This document shows positions 1 through 11,500 of a stretch of 64,000 nt of DNA, in pieces. The translations under genes and the position numbers were made by a program. Every line of letters starts with the position of its first letter. Within the stretch, counting starts at the first letter, position 1. The stretch is taken from NCBI GenBank assembly GCA_006384855.1, contig VCJN01001862.1, forward strand, positions 185,001 through 249,000, written 5' to 3'. Below the pieces are notes generated by a model. That model was not told the origin of the DNA and ran no database searches. It saw only the letters and a list, made by a program, of their open reading frames with translations. Source of the stretch: Tetraselmis striata (lineage: Eukaryota > Chlorophyta > Chlorodendrophyceae > Chlorodendrales > Chlorodendraceae).

Positions 1-145
1 GTCGAGGAGCGGCGACAGGGGTGGGTCTTACCCAGGAGAGTGCGATGGGAGGGCTAGGGCCGAGCTTAATGTGGGGAGAAGGACTCGAGGAATGGTGGTG
101 ATGGGTAAGGAGGAGGAGTGTGGTGTGTGTGGGGGGGGGGATTTT

Positions 146-680
146 ACCAGCTTTCGCGCAGCTCTGGCAGGCGGTCTACCAGCTTCTGGGCTAGCTCCCA
201 GGAGTCCGAAGTCCCGAACTGGGTGAGAAAGGGCACGAGGATGCGCTGCGCGTCGCTCTCCCGCAGCACGCTGCCGGCGTCACCACCGTGCCGCTCGCCA
301 CGTGCGTTATCTGGGGCGCGCCGGCAACCAGCCCGCCAAAGTGAGTTGATACGTCACGTCTGACGAGGTTGTGGCGGGCTCTCGCAGCAACCCTGCGGTT
401 GTCTGCTCGCTAAACAAGCCCGGCTGTCGGCACCCACATCTATGAATTGAGATTCGTACGGCATGGTGCACGAGTGCACCCCGCATCGACAGGGTACCGT
501 AGCAAGAGGGCCACCCCTCGACTCTCACCTGCACCTCGTCCAGGATGGCCAGCTCGCGGCAAGCAGCAGCCGTCGGCGCCTCCGCGTCCGCCCGCCACCC
601 CCGTCTCCACCGCCGCCTGCGCGGCCTCCCCCTCCGGCTTGTCGCCACCACCGGCCGTCTCGTCTGTCGATACTGCCTCA
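146..680 (-). CDS. Partial gene on the minus strand, function unknown
   Basis: Two stretches look like exons. One, read from about 300 down to 146, gives a protein-like segment ending in DRLPELRESW. It is followed by a GT donor and a C-rich intron start (G run at 132-141 on the plus strand). The other ends at about 529 with ELAILDEVQ before a GTGAGA donor. The acceptors and phases between them could not be settled. The Glu/Ala/Gly-rich sequence upstream (about 560-680) is open in a different frame from ELAILDEVQ. The gene would continue past the left edge of the window. I do not recognise the family and the link between the two stretches is inference. Confidence 0.33.
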
Positions 681-699
681 CGGGCCCCGGGCGCCCCGC

Positions 700-1465
700 C
701 TGGCGGTTCGCGGCGGCGGGCGGGCGGCGATGGCGAGAGCCGGGCGGCGCGCGGCGCCGACCAGCCGGGGGGGCACGCCCCTAGGGGCCGCCGACAGCGG
801 CCGGCAGCGCAGCAGCGTCATCGCAGTGCGTGTTGTACACCTGAAGTTCGGCAGTACTGAGGCTAATGGGTCGATGGTCGCGCGTAGGGAGATTGCAGTA
901 CGGAGATTCTGCTGTGGGACGTCCAGCACAGTGCTGCGAGAGACGGGGCTTCGGCGTTCTAGGCCGGGTGCTGCGCATGCACTGCTCGGTAGGGGTTGAT
1001 CGTCGGGCTTGAAAGATTGAAGAGGCCGCGCGCAGCCACAGCATACTGGTACCGCGCTGCAATACTCGGTACTTATGGTGGCGACGTGGCTGCCTTCAAC
1101 CGGCGCGGGTCCATCAGTACTTTTTGCCAAAATCCAGCATATCCGCCGCGAGGGAATATTGATCCGCGCGCGGAAGAAACGAAATTCGTTGTAAAACGAA
1201 CATTCCGCTATCCGCCTGCCTGATTCGTCTTCGTAAGGATTGCAGGAAAATATCCCTAAAACATGGTTGGCATTGGCGCAGCAGGTCGTGAGATGTGAAC
1301 GAAAACGTACCCAGAGTACAGGCGGTTGCGACTGCTTAACTACCGATGGACTCGAGTTTCGAGGGGTAGGCCGGTACCGAGTCACCGATCACCCGACCGA
1401 TACTGCCTCGACAGCCAAGGCCAGAAAGGATAGGGTGCCGAACAGTCGCTTGTGGGCGAAGGCGG
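700..1465. other. Intergenic stretch with no supported gene
   Basis: Several overlapping ORFs are open here, but none has recognisable motifs or consistent splice sites. The 3' part, next to the glycosyltransferase gene, probably holds its promoter and 5' UTR. Confidence 0.5.
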
Positions 1466-1528
1466 GTGTTCGAGACCTCGCAGCGAAACTGCGACGCGCT
1501 GCCGTCGTCAGATCTCGAGGCCGGGGGC

Positions 1529-2941
1529 ATGGCCGCCTGCGCTGTGGGCGTCTTCGCACGATTGCCTGTGCCGGGACAGGTGAAGAGCAGGTTGGCCAAG
1601 AGCATAGGCGCGGAGGAGGCCGCGGCGCTGTACAAGGCCCTCGCGGAGCACTGCTTCACGGAGACGAAAAGGCGTGCTTTACCTGCAATGCCCAGACATT
1701 GAAAGGAGGTTCGGGGTTACTGGCGGGGCGGGGAGTGCACTAGCCAAGGGAGGAAATTATTGCGAGGAAGACTATGCGGGGGCAGGCGTTGCCCAGCACA
1801 CGGCTGATTGAATGCAAACGGGAATTTGCCAGATGCGCAGGGGTGGAGGTCACTTTGTTCAACTCGGATCCCTCCGAGAAGGCGGCATGCGAGGCCTGGC
1901 TGGCGGGTTTGTACCTGGTGGGCGCTTCCCCTCGCAGCCCGCCCGCATCCCTGTAGAGGAGGTATGGCAGCCTTTGGACCGAATCACAAGGGCGGATGGG
2001 TACTGATACCCCCCGAACTTCAGGACATCCCCGTCCACACCGCAGGTGCCTGATCCTGACCTTGGGGAGCGTATGGCTGGCGCTTTCCAGCATATGTTTG
2101 ACGAGGGAGCGGCCAAGGTTCGCGCTCATTATTCTGCATTTCGGCCGGACTGTGATTTCCAGGAAACTGAGGCGAGGTCCGGTCAAGCACATAATGGTCG
2201 GAGATAGGGGAGGGGAAAAGATCAGGCGACAAGCAGCGCAGCTCCCTCTATATCTTGACCTCTGTTGCTTGCCCAACGACAGGCAGTCATCAATCGGCAC
2301 CGACATCCCCGATGTCTCCGCAGATATCGTAACAGCCGCGTTTGCCGCTCTTGACAGCCATCAGGTGTGCCCTCCCCTATGCAATCCCTCGCTCTATTCA
2401 AATTCTCTGCCGATGCTGATAGAGGAGGGATTCTTGTTGGTGGCAGATGGTGCTGGGGCCTGCCTGTGATGGCGGCTACTATCTCATTGGGCTCACCCAG
2501 CCGCCAGGCAACATGCTGAAGGTGAGTCCAATGCCCCCCCCCCTCCCCCACCACCACCAAAACAAAACCATGGCGCCCTAGCTGACCCGTCTTAATTAAA
2601 TTGACCGTGGCGCCTGCAGAGCATAACGTGGAGCACCGACACAGTCTACGCAGATACGGCCTCCAGCGCGAAGAAAGCAGGTCTATCTGTGGCACCCGCG
2701 ACGACACTGCCAAAGCTACAGGACGTGGACTACCTCCAGGTGCGGTGAACCGCACCAGCCCCATCCTGCATATGCCCAGTGAATTCCATCTATGTCCGCC
2801 TGACGTACTGCGCCCATGCAGGACCTGGCCAATTGGGCGCAGGGGGGATGCCCCACCGACTTCACTACGCCGCCCGACCACCCCCTGCTGCCCGTGGCCC
2901 AGGCAGCGGTCGCCAGGGCTGCAGCGGGGCTGCCTCAGTGA
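1529..2941 (+). CDS. DUF2064 / TIGR04282-type glycosyltransferase, multi-exon
   Basis: The protein belongs to the DUF2064 nucleotidyl/glycosyltransferase-like family (GT-A fold; some members are linked to arsenosugar synthesis). Its substrate cannot be told from sequence. The N-terminus has the nucleotide-binding signature ARLPVPGQVKSRLAKSIG. Later come DLGERMAGAF, IGTDIPDV and the metal/sugar-site motif GPACDGGYYLIGL, then WSTDTVYADT. Exons placed by GT-AG sites and phase are 2046-2117, 2287-2364, 2447-2521, 2620-2739 and 2822-2941, ending in TGA. Exon 1 starts at ATG 1529; an in-frame alternative lies at 1466. An exon around 1835-1917 encodes VEVTLFNSDPSEKAA. The join between exon 1 (about 1660) and that exon is unresolved. 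The family's usual DGG carboxylate motif is kept. Family confidence is high; start and second junction are less sure. Confidence 0.85.
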
Positions 2942-3156
2942 GGATTTCTCGAGGCTGGTGGCCCATGTTCCCAAGAACGTTCAATTGTAAGACTGCGGAT
3001 GTGTCTTCGATGCGCGCATGCATGCTTTATGTGGCAGCTGCTTTAGGGAGGGTAACTTTACATAGAGCGCTAGGCGGTTGTGGGACATCACTACATCCCC
3101 ATTGGGTGCGCCACTGGACCATTTTGGCTGTGATTTCATTAGTCTTCTCTGCGAGC

Positions 3157-3977
3157 TCACTGGGCTTTCTTCAGGTAGGCCAGCATGGTGCCGGCGTCGC
3201 TGACTTCAAAGGGGTCGGGCCCGGAGTTCTGCACAAAGGGCGCCTCCACAAACAGCTGCTCCACCGTCATGTCGGCAATCACGGCAGAGTAGCGCCAAGA
3301 GCGCTCCCCAAAGCCGCGCTCGGTGTCCCACAGGCAGCTCATTCCCATGCCGCGTGTGAAGGCCGCGGCGCCGTCCGGCAGCAGCTTCACATTCTGGAAA
3401 TTTCCTGTCGAGTTGTCCTCCGGCAGGCCCTGCGCGGTAGGTGCGGGCAAGTTGGTGCAAGGGTATTGTGGCTGAGCTCTGGAGTCGCGCTTGAGTGGGA
3501 GATATGGAGACTGTGTGATGGGGAAGAGAGGGGGGGGGGGGGGGGGTACCTGGTGCAGGCCCCACTGGCGCATCACCAAAGGCGTCGTTTACAGCGAGGC
3601 AGTAGACCTCATCCACACCCAGAGCCTTGATCTCCTGGTACGCGGCCTCGTAGCCAGGCAGGTGCGTGGAGGAGCACGTGGGGGTGAAGGCGCCGGGCAG
3701 GGCAAACACCACTGCGCGCTTGCCCTGCGAGCGAGGCGGGGCGGGGTCCCTACTCAGCTCCGCCGCGCCCAGCAAGAACAAGCGCAAGGGGGAGAGGGGG
3801 TATGACGAACAGCTGCGCACAGCAAATGGACGACAACCCACCTTGAACAGGTCAGTGGATGATACATCTTTCCAGTCGAACGGGTTCTCGTCGGTGGAGC
3901 CAGGTACGCGCACCCGGGTTTTGAAGATAACGTCCGGCACCTAAGCAGGCCGAAACGGGGGGGGGGGGGGGCGGGGG

Positions 3978-4010
<33 letters not shown>

Positions 4011-4316
4011 GATTAGCATATCCAACCTCGCGATGTAGATTTCCAAATACGCCTCTTCGCGAGTTCGCGTACACGCCCCAGGAGTCGAACATCGGCCAAA
4101 GCGTATCTCTTCACGGACACACGGTCGCCATCGTCTTCCATTCGCGTGCTGCAAATGTCTGCCCGTGGAGCATGCACCTCTGTAGTTATGGGTGGGCAGC
4201 GGTCGGCCGGCACACACCTTCTCGCCAACAGCAATTGGGGCCGCGCGGGTGGCCATCCCGCGCACCGCGCCGGCGGCGGCGCTGGACAGCGAACGGAACA
4301 GGCCGAGCGCGCTCAT
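3157..4316 (-). CDS. PRXII: Type II peroxiredoxin (Prx5-like), probably organelle-targeted, with an apparent 1-bp frameshift
   Basis: This thiol peroxidase reduces H2O2 and alkyl hydroperoxides. Exons are 4218-4316, 3842-3940, 3550-3724 and 3157-3429, all GT-AG. The peroxidatic Cys lies in PGAFTPTCSSTHLPGY and the second Cys in GMGMSCLW. The C-terminal half has the typical GFGERSWRYS and ends LKKAQ-stop. The N-terminus (MSALGLFRSLSSAAAGAVRG) is Ser/Ala/Arg-rich with few acids, which fits a mitochondrial or plastid transit peptide. In exon 3, VNDAF should run on into VMRQWGLHQ, but a surplus C at 3576-3577 (plus strand) shifts the frame by one. Both flanks are well conserved, so this is either a sequencing error or a recent lesion. 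Introns 1 and 3 carry long C runs on the coding strand. Confidence 0.9.
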
Positions 4317-6286
4317 TCTCAAAATCGTGGGGTAGAGGGACTTCGTACTTGTATAGCAGTTCACAGGCAGATTTATGGAGGCGACGCTCAGATTGATGGT
4401 GACAGGTGCACTGGCGACTGCAATCAGGCGAGGTGATGGGTATATCGACGAGGCGACGTGCTGCGCTTAATGCTGCTGAGGAAGGAAGACGACGATGATG
4501 GAATGAAAGGCTGTTCACTTACAGCGACCACATAGCGACATCACGTGCATATATAATGTTCTGACGATGGATACTGGTACGCTGCGCGGCGTACCGTACA
4601 ATATGCTGGGTTTTACGCTTTTGTGGAAAGAGATACAGCTGTACGGATACGCGCACGGGACGCCGCGCGCGCCTCGCAGCGCAGGAAATATTAACTCTGC
4701 GAACCTCGAAGCCATGGCATGGTACCCACAGACGCCCACAGACACACAAAGCTGCAGCAGACGAGTAACTGATGATACAAGACTGTGCAATATGTATTAA
4801 TTATTATATAGTAAATAATATACGGGTACCTAGGTACTATGCTGGTCCGAAAAGCTGTACTATATGTTCGTCCGAAAAGCTATCATACACTTATCCAATC
4901 AGTTGTTTGATATCTCATTCGTTGCTACCATGATATTACGAGCAACAAGGTATCATTCTACTCTTTTCAGTATGCTGGCTAATTTCTGGAAAGTCGAATT
5001 CCCATCTGTGCTGCTCGGCTCGCAATGTGAAGGAAAAAATCGACGAGCCTGATCCCCGCTGCCCGCTCCCCTAGCTACTTTATATCTTGGCCATCTTATA
5101 TATCGGCCTGTATATATTCTACTGCTACTATATTTCATCTATATGTATTTCTTTATTTATATACATATAAATATTTCATCAGCAACACTCCAATGACGTC
5201 AATATATTGCTACATCCAAATTATGTTTTCCACGCAACACTACAAGCATTCGTTGCAATACTGCATGTAGAAAAGGGTTGCATATATGTCCACTACACTA
5301 TCCGATGGGTAATTTTAGAAAATCGTTTCCTGTATTGCTCCTTCCACTGTTTTCGGAAACTTAGTGCAGCTTCGTCGCGCACTGTCCATTACTTCTTTCA
5401 ATTGAGCTGGTCAGCAGCAAGCTCCTAGAGCAGCCTCGATTGTTAATCTATTGGGATCAATGCATGATTGGCTCGACTGTTGGGGCTGGGGTCATGCTGG
5501 AATGCATCCTACATTTGCACCAAGTAGTATATCAAATGCTGCCAGGTGGTAGGTAGAGGTAGTACCTGGTCAGCCTTGAGTACATTGCGAGAAGTAGTTT
5601 CATGTGTGAGACTTCCTTCTCATGTTGTGCTGCTTTCATTGCTGTTCATTTACCTATTGACATACTGGCTGGCTGGCAATACATAGCATGCATGACTATG
5701 CATTGCCACACCTGCTAATCTTTCCGCGACAGAAGCCACATGCCGGGCTAAATCGGGTCAAGCAAGATCACGCCTGGATAACCTGCCTGGATGGTCCAGT
5801 GAACTGCATCATGTATGTGCTGGCCTGTACAAAACGCCACGACAGCAGAAATATTGTTTGTGGAACGAAATGGCTTATCCAACGGGTGGGCAGAGGGGGG
5901 GGGCTGTCTTAAGTAGCTTCACCTTCAACTTCAAGCTGTCGAAGCAGTTTGGGAATTCCATTTGAACACCATGAAGAAATATCAAGTGCCTTACCAACCG
6001 CTAAATGCATGCACTGGCAAGATTATGGATAGCATTGTAACACAAACAGTATTGCCCACCATGGAACTCCTCAAAGGCACATGATATTCAGAGACAAGAG
6101 TGGTGTTTTCCAGCCCTTACTCCGAATCACGTCTATCTGGTATGTCCTGAAAATGCTTCTCGTTGATATTGCTTACATCGCAGCTTTTCAGGCAATGCTA
6201 GTGAATATCAATGTGTCTGTACTTGCGTGTGACGGAATGTAGCGCCGTGGCAGCACACAGACTTGGCTCTGCGAGCTGGCAACAGT
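4317..6286. other. AT-richer intergenic region, no gene seen
   Basis: Base composition drops towards AT from about 4790, with TATA-type runs at 4796-4825 and 5085-5185. ORFs are short and on all frames, and none shows family motifs. The part next to 4316 should hold the peroxiredoxin promoter. Confidence 0.5.
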
Positions 6287-6868
6287 CTACACACATTCCG
6301 CGATTTTAATCGCCACGCCGCCGGCGAGCTTTTGGGACCCTCGAACGGTTCGTTTTATCGCGCTAGACGTGTTCTTCCCTAAGTCGTGTTTGGCGAGCTT
6401 GAACTGGAGATGGCGTAGTATCTTTTGAGCTGCACGAACGACGGTGCTCCGGTCCTGAAGCTCTAATAGCCTCTTCACAGATGTCTTGCAAGCAGCATTG
6501 TAGTTTGCAAATTCTCGAGCCGAGGTTGAAATGAGTCGGCCGAGGAGCGCAGCGGCCATATTTCTATAAAGTAGCTTCAACCGGAGACCTTGCAGCCTCC
6601 GCCTTTCACTCGCAGCAGAGGCAACCCTTCGCTCGAAGAGTACAGAAATAGCCATGAGGTCGGAGACCTGCTGCTGAACGGTGTCCAGCTCCTGAGTCAG
6701 TGCATCGAAGCGACAGGTTTCGCTCTCAGTGATGGAGCAGTCGAGTTCACTTTCGGCATAGTCCGTCAGCTCCGCCTCGTCGGAGTGGTCAGACTTGATG
6801 GGGCTGCCGACCTTCGCCTGCACGGTCCCGGCGCTGCTCGTGGGGGCGGTGTCGCCACCCATAGTCAC
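6287..6868 (-). CDS. Hypothetical 193-aa protein with predicted coiled coil
   Basis: A single-exon ORF starts with MTMGGDTAPTSS (a second Met lies two codons on). I recognise no family. The first 55 residues are acidic and Ser/Thr-rich. Residues about 55-115 look heptad-like, with LTQELDTVQQQVSDLM and later ERRRLQGLRLKLL, which suggests a coiled coil. The C-terminal 80 residues are basic (LRHLQFKLAKHDLGK). Base composition is more balanced than in the nearby GC-rich genes. It lies between two repeat-rich stretches, so it may come from a mobile element. Missed introns are possible. Confidence 0.4.
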   Translation of the reverse strand: MTMGGDTAPTSSAGTVQAKVGSPIKSDHSDEAELTDYAESELDCSITESETCRFDALTQELDTVQQQVSDLMAISVLFERRVASAASERRRLQGLRLKLLYRNMAAALLGRLISTSAREFANYNAACKTSVKRLLELQDRSTVVRAAQKILRHLQFKLAKHDLGKNTSSAIKRTVRGSQKLAGGVAIKIAECV

Positions 6869-8206
6869 CGCCAGTGGATAGAGCGGAGTGCAACAGAGAT
6901 GGTGCTCGACGAGTTATGCTGCTCACTATAGAAGGGAGGAGGAACTTTTTTATGCTGCTGGACAAGCGAAAGATGGCAACGACGGGTATGGTCTTGACTG
7001 TTGTTGTGGTTGACAACAGATATCCGACAGGTCGCAGCGGAGGAAGAAGCCTGTGTAAGCGAGGAAGCCTGTGTATGCGAGGCCCGCGCGTCCCAAGCTT
7101 TACTCGCTAATGCCGAAGCTGGCTGGCTGCTTGTGCAAGAAATATCTGGCTTTGATCTTGACAAGGAGTCCCCTGATGCGGCTGCAGAATGATTACGCGC
7201 AGCGAGCCTTGATGGCGTGACTGAACCGATCGGCGTCCGACAATTTCCGATGTGCGTGTGTCCGGTTCGCTGTTGGTTTCGAGCCGTCCCGCCGCTGAGA
7301 CTTGAAAGCGGCTACCCGGATGCTGGCTGACAGGCAGGAGCTTCTAGCGGCAACTGCTCGTCGCCACAAGGTGGCTGAGTTTGTGTGCGTGTTTGATTAT
7401 GTCGCTCTGCTCGCGTCCGTTGTTGTGGTGCTGAGTTTGAAATGGCGTTGCTTTGTAGCGTCTTGCCACCCTCACCTGGTCCCGGTAGGTAGCGACTCAC
7501 AGTTACTATCACGGGGTATTACCCGTTTCTGCCGCCTGACATCAGCTTGTCTCACCGATACTGGTCAGTTCGCCCCGGACGCACCGTAGGCAAGGTCGAT
7601 CTGTACCCAGTACCGGTAAGGATTACTTGTACCGGTACTGGTACCCGAAAAAAGCTACTCGTACACGGCACAGGTACCAGTAGCGACTATACGTGTACTG
7701 GTAGCGACGACTGTATGGCTTGCATTATTTCTGGCTTTCGTATCCGCACATTGACCACAGTGGGCTCTTGAATATATCTTTAGTCGATAAAAGTAAGGAT
7801 TGGCAGTCTCTAAGCAAGAAACAATCCGTATCATCGGTCGGTACCAGTAGCATAGAGACGATATTCTACGAGTAGAGCAAAGCTCGAACAGCGCACGCGC
7901 AATGATTCGACATTGTCGTTGCTATGCTGTGCATGCACCATCGGCGGCAACCAGCACGTTATTACATGTGCAGTAATCGACATAGCATCGTTAAAACGGG
8001 TAGTTTTCGCAAATCTGCAGTACCTCGTATAGTATTAGAATTGCGCATGTCGAAGGGGCACGATATCGACTACATACCCCGCTGAACAACCGATATGCGG
8101 ATGCGGCAGACGCAAACGAAAGGGTGCCTGGCAGAGTGGTAGTTAGAGATTGCGAGCTTTACTGCTTGGCTGGCAACTACCTCCTACCGGTCATCATTTA
8201 CCCGTA
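6869..8206. repeat. Intergenic region with degenerate TACCGGTA / GTACCAGTA repeats
   Basis: Between about 7590 and 7860 the palindromic word TACCGGTA and relatives such as TACTGGTA and GTACCAGTAGCGAC recur many times. Similar words (ACCGGTAGTCGCTA) come back near 25950 and 63225-63560, so this is dispersed repeat material. No gene is supported. Confidence 0.5.
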
Positions 8207-8504
8207 CAGGTTCATTCCCGGGTATACTGGTGTGAATTACAAAAAGGGCAGTTCCCCAGAATTAGAAAATCAACACAGCAAGCCGCCTAAAAGCGGCCCG
8301 CATCCCGCATAAGGCGGGATGGATGAGTGATGCGCACACGGTTCAGAGTCCGGGCCAGGTTCATTCCCGGGTACAGGTGTGAATTACAAAAAGGGCAGTT
8401 CCCCAGAATTAGAAAATCAACACAGCAAGCCGCCTAAAAGCGGCCCGCATCCCGCATAAGGCGGGATGGATGAGTGATGCGCACACGGTTCAGAGTCCGG
8501 GCCA
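8207..8504 (-). repeat. Two tandem copies of a ~147-bp unit at the 3' end of the RT element
   Basis: Copy 1 (8207-8355) and copy 2 (8356-8504) are almost identical apart from a 2-bp indel near their starts. The offset is 149 bp at the left and 147 bp over the rest. Each unit holds two short hairpins: GCCGC/GCGGC around CTAAAA, and ATCCCGC/GCGGGAT. Each also has the tail CTGCCCTTTTTGTAATTCAC on the minus strand. The RT ORF stops inside copy 2, so the unit acts as the element's 3' UTR. Confidence 0.85.
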
Positions 8505-11500
8505 CGCGAGCACGTGTGTGTGTAGGTGATCCTCGGACGTGCTGTGCAGCTTCAGCAACGGGATGGGAGACGAATCTACGCCGTCTGATGAGGCAGCGAG
8601 CACGCTCTCGAGCGGCCACTAAGCTCAGGACCCCGAGGAAATCTCTTGCGAGCAAGGCCTCCTGGTGAGCCCGGGTGATGCACCGAGTGCCCCGCGATGA
8701 GAGGGCACCCTGGTCCGCAGCCAAGCATGCGATACCACGCACTGTGCGGTGCACCCCCTTGCTCACCTCACCCACTGTGCCGAAGACCATGCCCGTGTAA
8801 TCCGACATATCCAGGATGTCTCGAAGAGGACCCTTCTGTCCGGGCTCTGTGTTGTGCCACGCCGCGTCCCGCGCAGCCAACCCCCGTTGTATGTCGCCCA
8901 ACAGGGAGCGCTCAAACCGATCCACAGCTGTGGCCCGGGGCACCGAAGTGTACTTGACCCCGTACCGCATAGTCTTGAACTCTAGCAGCGTGGACTTCAA
9001 GCTCCGGGGATCATAGCTCCCGGTCACGACGTTGAACACCGGAAGGGAGAGCTCTGCGTCCGGCACTAGGTCCTTGAGTTCATCCCGGGGTACGGTGTTG
9101 CCGAGAGGCACTGCCTGCTGGAACAAGTCATCCACCTCCCGCCGTACCGCGATACCTAGGTCGTGAACACAGTGATCGCGGAAGGCATCTGCGATAGCGT
9201 CGTGCTGTACACGCCAGTGAGCGTCTCCAGGCGCCGGGAGGTTCATGAGCGCGTCGCCGTATAGATCAACAAGGACGGGGTTGTGCTCCGTCGAGGGCAG
9301 AATAATCTGGCACCCAACCACCGGGGCCAAGCACGGGCTAGGCAGAAAGAAGTACCCGGCAGCGACCTCTCGCAGCTCATGCGGAGTCATGGCTGTCCGC
9401 GCGGTGGGGATGGCCACTGTCCACATGCCTGACGCCGCGTCGAGCTGGTTGAACAAGATCCGTTCCCTACATGTGGCAGGGAGAGCGCACACCTCATTTC
9501 GAAGCCGGGAGTTGTTGGCCTGGTCTAGAAATGCCGTCAGCTCCTTTTGCGAGCCCGACGCAGCCTCCACTTCCCGCTCCATCTGGCGTGCATCTGCGTC
9601 ACCGAGATGGCCGGCAGTAGCCGCTTGGAGGCGGCCCCACGCCTCGCGCATCTCCACGGCGTAGCTGTCCGACCCATGAGCATCGTTGAGGAAGTGGTCA
9701 TACTGGCGGGCGGAAGAATTTGCGTTGAAGCTGCCTCGGCCAAGTACGGACCCGAGCTGTGGGTCGAAGAAACCAGGGGTGGGGGTGTTGGTGCCGGAGT
9801 TCCTAGTCAGGAACCTTGGGAGGATGGCGTTCATGCAGCCGATGAAGGCGGCATCACGAACGGTAGCCATGCGGCGGATGCCAGCTCCCTTCAATCGAGT
9901 GGGGAGGTGAAGCCTGCTGCGCGCCCTGGCCACTGCATCCTCGCTCAAGGTAGCCACCTCCGCTGCCATGGGGTCGGGGTCGTGCAAAAGCTCCGCCAAG
10001 AAATCGGTGACCACCGGATTGGTGTCGGTGCCGTACGTGGAGGGATCAAAAGAGACCCCTAGCACCCGTTCGACCGCCGCGAGGATGGTGGCATCCACCG
10101 CCTCCGCAAAGGCCTCCACCTCGGACGGAAGACAATTGCGGAGCCAATACCCCGCCTTGTGTTGCATGCAATGCTTGAGCAGGGCCCATGCGTGGTGATG
10201 CAAGGCGTGGGTGTACCGACGGCTGGGCTTGGCAGACAGAAGCTTGCTCAGGCTAGCGTCCACCTCCTCTCGTAGCTCCTCCGCCTTGCCGCGCATGTAC
10301 GCCTGCACATACTCTGGCGATCCGAGCGGCACGTTGAGGACCGCGATGCCGTGATGGCCATCTAGCTCTGGCCACTCGATGTCGGCCGGAGCCTCACGCC
10401 GCGCCGCCTCCATGTCTGCGCTGTACGCCTGCATCTTGTCGAAGCGCACCTCAAGCCCCACGGACGCCTTGATGGACGTGCGGAAGGCGTGAAGAGCCGG
10501 CCAAACGTGCTCCGGAAGGCCCACCAAAATTCCATCGTCGGCGTTGAAGCGCGCCGCCCCGTCATTGACCTCCAACGTGGTATCACACTGCTGCACCTCG
10601 GGGTGAATCGCGACGCAAAAGGAAGTCGTGGCCAAAGGTGCGCCCTGTTGCACGCCGTCCTCCGACCGCAGAGGGGCGGACCGGTCGTCCACGACCAGAT
10701 ACGAGTCCGTGGAGAGGGAGGCTAGAAGCGCAGGGATGACAGGGTGTAGTGGAGAGCAATCGATGTGGCGCTGGATGATGGTGCGGCGCCATGCCTCGTT
10801 GTAAGCGTTGCGAAGGTCTGTGTGGACGATGACGGCACGTGGGCCAAGCTTCTCGGCGATGAGCCGGACGCCGTGGATGAGCACAGAGTCGCCCGCGGGA
10901 ATGCCAACGCCGAGCTGAGATGGAGCGAGCACCGACACGTATGCCTCCTTCATGTTGTCAACCACTGCCCGCTCCGCTGCGCGCCGCTCCGCCTCCCCGA
11001 CTGCCACAGGCCGCACGTCCGGGGCCCTCCCCTCGCCTAGCTTCTTGACAGGTGCCACGAGCCTAGCAGAGGCGAAGAGCCGGTTGAACCACCCGGGCAG
11101 GCGGCCTTGGAGGTACATGGAGGCAACCTCCGACATGGCGCGGACTGCCGCGGGCCCGGACGCCGGGGCGTATTCGCCCACCAAGCAGCGGAGATACTCG
11201 TTGCGCATGCCTGAGGGCCCCGCCGCCACGTGCTGCTTGAGTTGCTGGTACGGCACGCGCATGTCCACCGTCAGGGCGGCCTCGTCCACCGGAATGGCAT
11301 ACGCGGCGTCTGGGATCGGGTGGCTACGGGACGGGTGCTTGTCGCGCAGCTGGGCGAGGATAGCGGGATCGGACAAGTCGCCCATACCCTTAGAAGATAG
11401 TCGGCCCGCCGCTCGGGAGAGCTCTCCGTCCTCCACCAACGCCACAACGGTGTCCGCGGTGCCCACGAGCAGCGCCTCAAAGAGATCGGCGTCCGTCCGA

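Noticed and set aside
8207-8504. CRISPR array
   Set aside because: Only two long units directly abutting with no spacers, in a eukaryotic retroelement tail.
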